From positions 333,846-397,845 of the forward strand of contig NMRA01000010.1 of the NCBI GenBank assembly GCA_002633005.1: a DNA stretch of 64,000 nt, read 5' to 3'. Both the position numbers and the translations under genes were made by a program. Of the stretch, positions 59,379 to 64,000 are shown piece after piece; the stretch's first letter is position 1; every line of letters begins with the position of its first letter. The notes under the pieces are model-generated. The model was not told the origin of the DNA, searched no databases, and saw only the letters and a program-made list of their open reading frames with translations. Source of the DNA: Phoronis australis (Eukaryota; Phoronida; Phoronidae).

Positions 59379-59547
59379 TGCACCCACATACCCACCTCAT
59401 TTTGCACCCACATACCCACCTCATTTTGCTCCCACATACCCACCTCATTTTGCTCCCACATACCCACCTCATTTTGCACCCACATACCCACCTCATCTTG
59501 CACCCACATACCCACCTCATTTTGCTCCCACATACCCACCTCATCTT
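59379..59547. repeat. 24 bp minisatellite, 7 copies
   Basis: Unit GC(A/T)CCCACATACCCACCTCA followed by T(T/C)TT, seven near-identical copies in RLR intron 15. 24 is a multiple of three, so frames stay open on both strands; these are not genes. Confidence 0.95.
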
Positions 59548-59589
59548 GCACACCCAAAACTCTTAATATGTAAAAGTAATATAATTTTG

Positions 59590-59700
59590 CAGCTTACGTA
59601 TTTCGTTCACGAAAACAACAACGGATTTAAAACTTGACATGTTTCGGTGTCATTTATTAAACACCATCCTCAGAAGTCATAATACAGTGGCCACCTAGCT
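59590..59700 (-). mobile_element. Possible retroelement tail fragment
   Basis: The minus strand reads ...GATGGTGTTTAATAAATGA, CACCGAAACATGTCAAG and a CGAAATACGTAAG-type end, resembling the short tail repeats that follow some reverse-transcriptase ORFs. No coding sequence remains. Confidence 0.3.
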
Positions 59701-60890
59701 AGGCCCAGCAACAAGTAATGAAGCACAGATACAGTCAGTTACGTATTTCGCATAAGACTACTTGGTGAGAATTTCTTGCCTTGTCTATTTCACACACAGT
59801 CAGTTTAATTGGCACTTTGGAAAATGTCAAGGTATACAGCTGTAGTCCCGTCATTATTTTTAGTAATACACACTTTGTAACTGATGTTAATAAGGTCTAA
59901 ACTTTATATATTCACCATTAATTCATTCCTGTTGGATATCTCCTGCTTTTGTAAACATGATGTGAAAAGGTGACCTGGACGAGTGTTTTGTCACAAAGAG
60001 TTATGTGCTCAAAAGAGTGTTTCACCTGACTGGTAGGGTAAAAGTATTCCTATATTGGAACAGGATAAAGTAAACTAGGTCATGTTGGCAACCCATAGTC
60101 TACGGTTGAGCAAAGCAAAATACTTCGGGAACACTATTGTCTTGAAAAAAGTCTTTAAACATGCAGTAAACAGCACTCAGAAATTTCAGTCCTTGTCATT
60201 TGGCAAGTTCAGACAGCTATATTTGGGAAACAATTCAATGTTCTTTTAAAACAAGATGGAGAGTCCTTTACAAGTAGCTTAACAACATGGCATAGACTTC
60301 AAATGAACAACTGATATTTTTTGCACAAAGACGCTGAAGTTAAGTTGGGTAAGGGATTTTTGAAAAGACATTACTTGAAAATGACAGAACACTTTTAGAA
60401 TTGCTGGTCTATTTTGTGATTTATTTGAAAACATTTGAGGTTAATATGTGAATTATTCTTTTTCTTTAATTAAAGATAAACGTTTTCACAATTTTAAAGG
60501 TACACTATATCATAAAAATACTAAATTTTGTTTAATGAAAAATACACACTGTACAGGTTTTCATTTAGACAGTATAAATAAGTTCAATGTTTGCTACCAA
60601 ACAAGCTTTTGTTGCTGCTAATAAGAAGTAGAATTTACAAGTTTCATGCAAAAATTATTTTGATCTCCATCTTGTTTTTAGGAAAAACAAAGTCAGTCAT
60701 GTGACTCAGAATGTGCCCGAGTACATTAATATCATTTTCGTGTTCTTGTGATTAACAAAAAGATTTTTAAAAAGGACATCTTGACTGAAAGTTAGTGGTT
60801 TGAAGAAATCTTTCATTTTGGTAACAAAGGTCATTACTTTAATGCGATTAGGAAGCTGATGGCAGCAGTACATGTACATGTCTCTCGATC
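59700..60890. other. Rest of RLR intron 15
   Basis: AT-rich; nothing recognised. Confidence 0.5.
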
Positions 60891-60899
60891 TGTTGTCAG

Positions 60900-60958
60900 G
60901 TAGAGCCAGGATGGAATACAGTCAGTATGTTGTGATGGTTGAAGTACATGTGAAATGA
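60900..60958 (+). pseudogene. Decayed tandem copy of the start of RLR exon 16
   Basis: 70 bp upstream of exon 16, with its own acceptor CTGTTGTCAG. In the exon 15 reading phase it encodes GRARMEYSQYVVMVEVHVK and then TGA (60956-60958); the real exon begins GRARAECSQYLVIAEA. If spliced to exon 15 it would finish motif VI and end the protein without the C-terminal domain. Confidence 0.75.
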
Positions 60959-60969
60959 TCTGTTATCAG

Positions 60970-61132
60970 GTAGAGCCAGGGCAGAATGCAGCCAATATCT
61001 GGTGATTGCCGAAGCAGGTAGTGGAGTGGGGCAGAAGGAGTCTATCAACATCATCCGAGAGGCAATGATGCACAACGCACTTGTTGAAGTGAGCAAGATT
61101 CCACAGCAGGAGTTTAAGGAAAAGAAAGAGAA
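60970..61132 (+). CDS. RLR exon 16: end of motif VI and pincer region
   Basis: Acceptor CTGTTATCAG ends at 60969, donor GTAAGT at 61133. Completes QARGRAR, whose arginines contact ATP, then AECSQYLVIAEAGSGVGQKE and a long helix to FKEKKEK, expected for the pincer linking helicase to C-terminal domain. Phase 1 in, phase 2 out. A decayed tandem copy of the first part of this exon lies 70 bp upstream. Confidence 0.94.
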
Positions 61133-61207
61133 GTAAGTCGGAGGTTTTTCATCTCTACAATGACACAAAGGCAATGAAACAACTATTGAGGTTCTTTAGG
61201 ACCTAAG

Positions 61208-61440
61208 GGGAGACAGTGTGACTTAGTGGGATAAGTGACTGCTTCCTCTACTCAAGGTCATGGGTTCGAATCCCTGACTGGGGCACACTCTTAGACCCTT
61301 GGGTCTGGTCTCTAGCATTGCAGCACCCTTTTAACTGTATATTATTAAGACATAAAAATGGTTCCAGGCGATCAGTACAATGGGCCGACCTGAGTGGCCT
61401 GCGTATGACTGGTACACTGTGTACCAAACTGTCTGCAATT
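61208..61440 (+). mobile_element. tRNA-derived SINE, copy B
   Basis: Head GTGTGACTTAGTGGGATAAG (A-box region) and GGGTTCGAATCCC (exact B box), then TTAGACCCTTGGG, AATGGTTCCAGGCGATCAGT, ACAATGGGCC and CTGGTACACTGTGTACCA. Same family as 32200-32425. Confidence 0.78.
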
Positions 61441-61593
61441 ATTTTTATATGTACGACCCTATAAAAATACCACATTTTGGCTCACTTCGGAACATCTTAT
61501 CTCAGAAATGGCTATGGATGTATGAAACTTTTAGATTCTACACTTCGTGACTGTATTCTGAAGCGTTTAAGAAATATTCCACTATTTCATTAA

Positions 61594-62155
61594 GGGCTGT
61601 TCCAGTAAAATCTGTATGGGAGGGGGGAAATCACCTTTTTTCGCACCCACCACCCATATTTTTCATTTATGTCTTCAGCCTACCACCCGTAATTTTTTAT
61701 AAGTTTGAAATGCAACCACCCGTAATTTTTTTTTGTTCTTGTGGTTGACTGCACAGGCGCTTGAGTTTATCTGTCCCTCCATCACCACTAACGTCATTCA
61801 TTACTAAGAAAACATATGTTTCTTATATATGGTAATTAGCCATCGAGAAATTCGAGCACCTGTGGTTAAATGGTGTTATGGGCATGCCGATGAGGAGATC
61901 GTAGGGAGTGAAAAAGTCGGAGCTTTTTGCAAGTTGCATTTTTGTTTCAGTTTTTGATTCTGTGCGGATTGTTTATAAAATTTACTAAAATTACCCACCA
62001 TCAAACATTTATGGCCCAATGAAACAACAACGACCTGTAAATTTTCATTTTTTTCAAGTACGACCACCAGCCATTTTGAATTTAAATCACGCAACCACCC
62101 ATAAATTTTTATTTCAGTTGCCTTCCCCCCCACACACATTTTGCTGGAACAGCCC
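61594..62155. mobile_element. PIF/Harbinger-type MITE, 562 bp, TAA target duplication
   Basis: Left end GGGCTGTTCCAGTAAAAT, right end (complement) GGGCTGTTCCAGCAAAAT, both followed by a G-run inward. TAA flanks both sides (61591-61593, 62156-62158). Three-base TWA duplications and GGG-starting ends fit PIF/Harbinger. It contains CCACCACCC motifs and no ORF. Confidence 0.8.
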
Positions 62156-62159
62156 TAAG

Positions 62160-63137
62160 AGCTATCAAAAATAGGACTCGTGATTTAAAAAAAAATTGCT
62201 TTCCGAAAACGAAGTGACACTTTAGCAAAAGTGCAACATCATTTTTTATATCTTGAGCATTCGTCATGTTATGGATACCGATGTTTTGTTATCAATGTAC
62301 CTTAATTCCTTTTGCTAAATTTTACTTAAAAGACATGGTCACGTGACCCAATTAATGGCAAAATAGCCAAAAACCAAATTATACACTCAAGCTTTCTACT
62401 TTCAGAAAATATATTCAATCATGGTTTTGTAGATATTTAGCTGGTCAATAAGTTGTGTCAATTATATTATCCATTAATCAAACCACATCAAGTTAGCCAG
62501 TTGGTTTTCAAATAAAAGTTAACAAAATTAATTTTCTTCTCTGACTTTTAAAATGACAAAATATTGGAGCACTGTTTTGACAGTTTTTTTAAGAATTTAC
62601 AGATAATTCAATGGACAATTTCTGCTCCTCGTTTTCCTTCCCTCATGTTGTTTTCTGAGCTGGTCATTAACCATAGGTCATGTGATTTTCATGGATGTTG
62701 ACAGTTTTGTAATAAAGAGACAACAATGCTTTCCCAATTTTGGACAGGTTAGACATTTTCTGCACCATTTGATGGCCATTTTTATGATACAAAAACACCA
62801 TTAGGAGTGCACCATTTGCGTTGCAGTTGTTGGCGCATTTCAGTGCTCCACATTGCTGTTGTTTCATAAGAGATATACTGTACTGTACCAGAAAATGCGA
62901 TCCCCTATCCGAGTACTGTAACCATGGCTACCAACAGACAATATTTTGATGAATTGTGGGCATTCACAATAATGTTAGAAACCCTTGAAGATTGAAAAAA
63001 AGTGCAGTGTTTGGCAATTATTTTTGTCTGAAATTGATGAGATTTTACGTTTCCAGAAAATGAAAAAGTGTTATTCTATCGATTTTTATACAAGATATTT
63101 CTGTTGGCACTTCGTTTAGATTTGAGATATTTTTCAG
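62160..63137. other. Distal RLR intron 16
   Basis: AT-rich. 62860-63060 is the diverged partner of the dispersed repeat at 34670-34920. Confidence 0.5.
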
Positions 63138-63606
63138 ATATCAACAGGAAATGAAAATTGACCGTGAAATCGATGCAAAGATAATGAGCAGCAAGAGGCG
63201 AGCAAATGGAAAGAAAGTTTACCAGTTTCGTTGCGGCAAGTGTCACGAATTTGCCTGCATGTCGACAGATTTTCGAGTGTTGCAAGACTCCCACCACATG
63301 GTACCTGACGAGGACTTTATGCAACGAATTCAATTAGTAGGTCATCCAAAACCAGTGGTGTATGGAGAAATAAATAAAATTGGAAAGATCTTTTGCAAAA
63401 AGTGCGCATACGATTGGGGAATTCAAATTCGGTACAAGCAAGTGCTTTTCCCAGTTTTAAAAATAACCAGTTTTGCTTTGCTCGACGAGTATGATAATGC
63501 ATTAGGCCACATAAAAAAATGGAAAGATTCACCATTTTCTGTAGTTCCTTTTGGCCAAGAGGACTTACAGAAAAAAATCACCAATTTTGCAAACGCCATC
63601 AATTGA
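63138..63606 (+). CDS. RLR exon 17: C-terminal zinc-binding RNA-recognition domain and stop
   Basis: Acceptor ATTTTTCAG ends at 63137; TGA at 63604-63606. Encodes a basic stretch (KIMSSKRRANGKKVYQFR) and the RIG-I C-terminal regulatory domain: CGKC (Cys codons 63231 and 63241), ACMSTDFRVLQDSHHMVP, then FCKKC (Cys codons 63394 and 63403), YDWGIQIRYK, FPVLKITSF and KKWKDSPFSVVPF. The two Cys pairs are the family's zinc site. The WG, the Lys before I-x-SF and the KWKD segment match positions lining the RNA-end groove in characterised RLRs. The domain appears complete. Confidence 0.96.
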
Positions 63607-64000
63607 TACTTCATTAGCAATTCGGAATTTCCTTTTATCATGGTACTATTTTCGCTCATTGAGACAAGGTAGTAATTATATTTTTATCCACAATGTTGCT
63701 AGGAATATTTTGACCTAATATCCCATCATCAATGTGTTCTAACGAGACACAGCCATCATACATACCAGCGTTATTAAAATTTTCTCATTTTCCCAAATTT
63801 AACTGCTGCAGTATTTGTCTCCTGTACTCATGTTGTATGTTTTCATCTTTGGGTGGAGTCACAATTACATTCTATACAGTAGTTGCAGCTAATGTGTTTT
63901 TTATCGGGTCGCTTCTAAGATGAGGAAATTTTAATGAAGTTGACACAACTTTGTGAACTATCAGATTGCATTCATTCTTTTTAATGGAAGAGGTTACATT
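63607..64000 (+). other. RLR 3' UTR / downstream
   Basis: AT-rich non-coding sequence after the RLR stop. No AATAAA is seen; the variant ATTAAA occurs at 63773-63778, about 167 bases after the stop, and is a plausible polyadenylation signal. No further gene is seen. Confidence 0.45.

Larger units (their letters stand above)
11150..63606 (+). other. RIG-I-like receptor gene, 17 coding segments (gene span)
   Basis: Multi-exon gene for a cytoplasmic RNA sensor of the RIG-I/MDA5/LGP2 family. Such proteins bind viral-type double-stranded RNA through an SF2 helicase core and C-terminal domain and signal through N-terminal CARDs to a MAVS-type adaptor. Seen here: two CARD-like regions, a Ser-rich linker, helicase motifs Q, I (APTGSGKT), Ib (TPQ), II (DECH), III (TAS), IV, V (ATSVAEEG) and VI (QARGRAR), a helical insertion between the two RecA-like halves, and a C-terminal domain with two Cys pairs. 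Exons 2-17 join in phase at GT/AG sites. The visible frame is about 1,045 residues, comparable with vertebrate RIG-I or MDA5. Two contig joins (11221, 17270) hit exons. Two CARDs exclude an LGP2-type protein. I cannot separate RIG-I-like from MDA5-like by eye. Confidence 0.93.

Noticed and set aside
59313-59573. Cys/His-rich repetitive frames on both strands
   Set aside because: Products of the 24 bp minisatellite, whose length is a multiple of three.

Overview
The window is animal nuclear DNA: AT-rich, intron-rich, full of mobile-element debris, and scaffolded from contigs (seven N positions or runs). Its one substantial gene is a RIG-I-like receptor (RLR), an innate sensor of foreign RNA, on the + strand from about 11150 to 63606. 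An RLR with two CARDs, very long introns and apparent allelic divergence at contig joins fits a heterozygous marine invertebrate such as an echinoderm, hemichordate, cephalochordate or lophotrochozoan. I cannot name the species.

Layout. 1-11149: no recognisable gene; a CpG-rich patch (2400-2620), a MITE (3426-3725), a ~0.72 kb tandem repeat (6111-9440) and an eight-copy ~170 bp hairpin repeat (9443-10650). 11150-63606: seventeen coding segments of the RLR, all phase-compatible except where N 11221 cuts exon 1: CARD1 (exons 1-3), CARD2 (3-4), a Ser-rich linker with an internal duplication (5-6), helicase domain 1 with Q motif, [15 protein letters not shown] and TAS (7-10), the helical insertion (11-13), helicase domain 2 with ATSVAEEG and QARGRAR (14-16), and a zinc-binding C-terminal RNA-recognition domain (17). 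The visible open frame is about 1,045 residues.

Most sequence is intronic. Intron 1 carries a ~1.2 kb foldback. The 7.4 kb intron between exons 10 and 11 holds nested terminal-inverted-repeat elements and an assembly duplication. The 23 kb intron between exons 13 and 14 holds an orphan antisense exon of argininosuccinate synthase and a ~17 kb element (36590-53708) with long inverted ends, about 25 copies of the palindromic core TAATATTAC and a ~0.8 kb tandem macro-repeat with TATA-like motifs. That element is the best candidate for something undescribed. Later introns hold a tRNA-derived SINE, a Harbinger-type MITE, a minisatellite and a tandem copy of an exon start.

Assembly caution. At N 7446, 28366, 44612 and 51504 the sequence right of the N restarts as a near-copy of sequence 0.8-1.8 kb upstream. 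At N 17270 six bases are repeated across the N inside an exon. These look like unmerged contig overlaps between haplotypes, so several apparent tandem duplications here are probably false.
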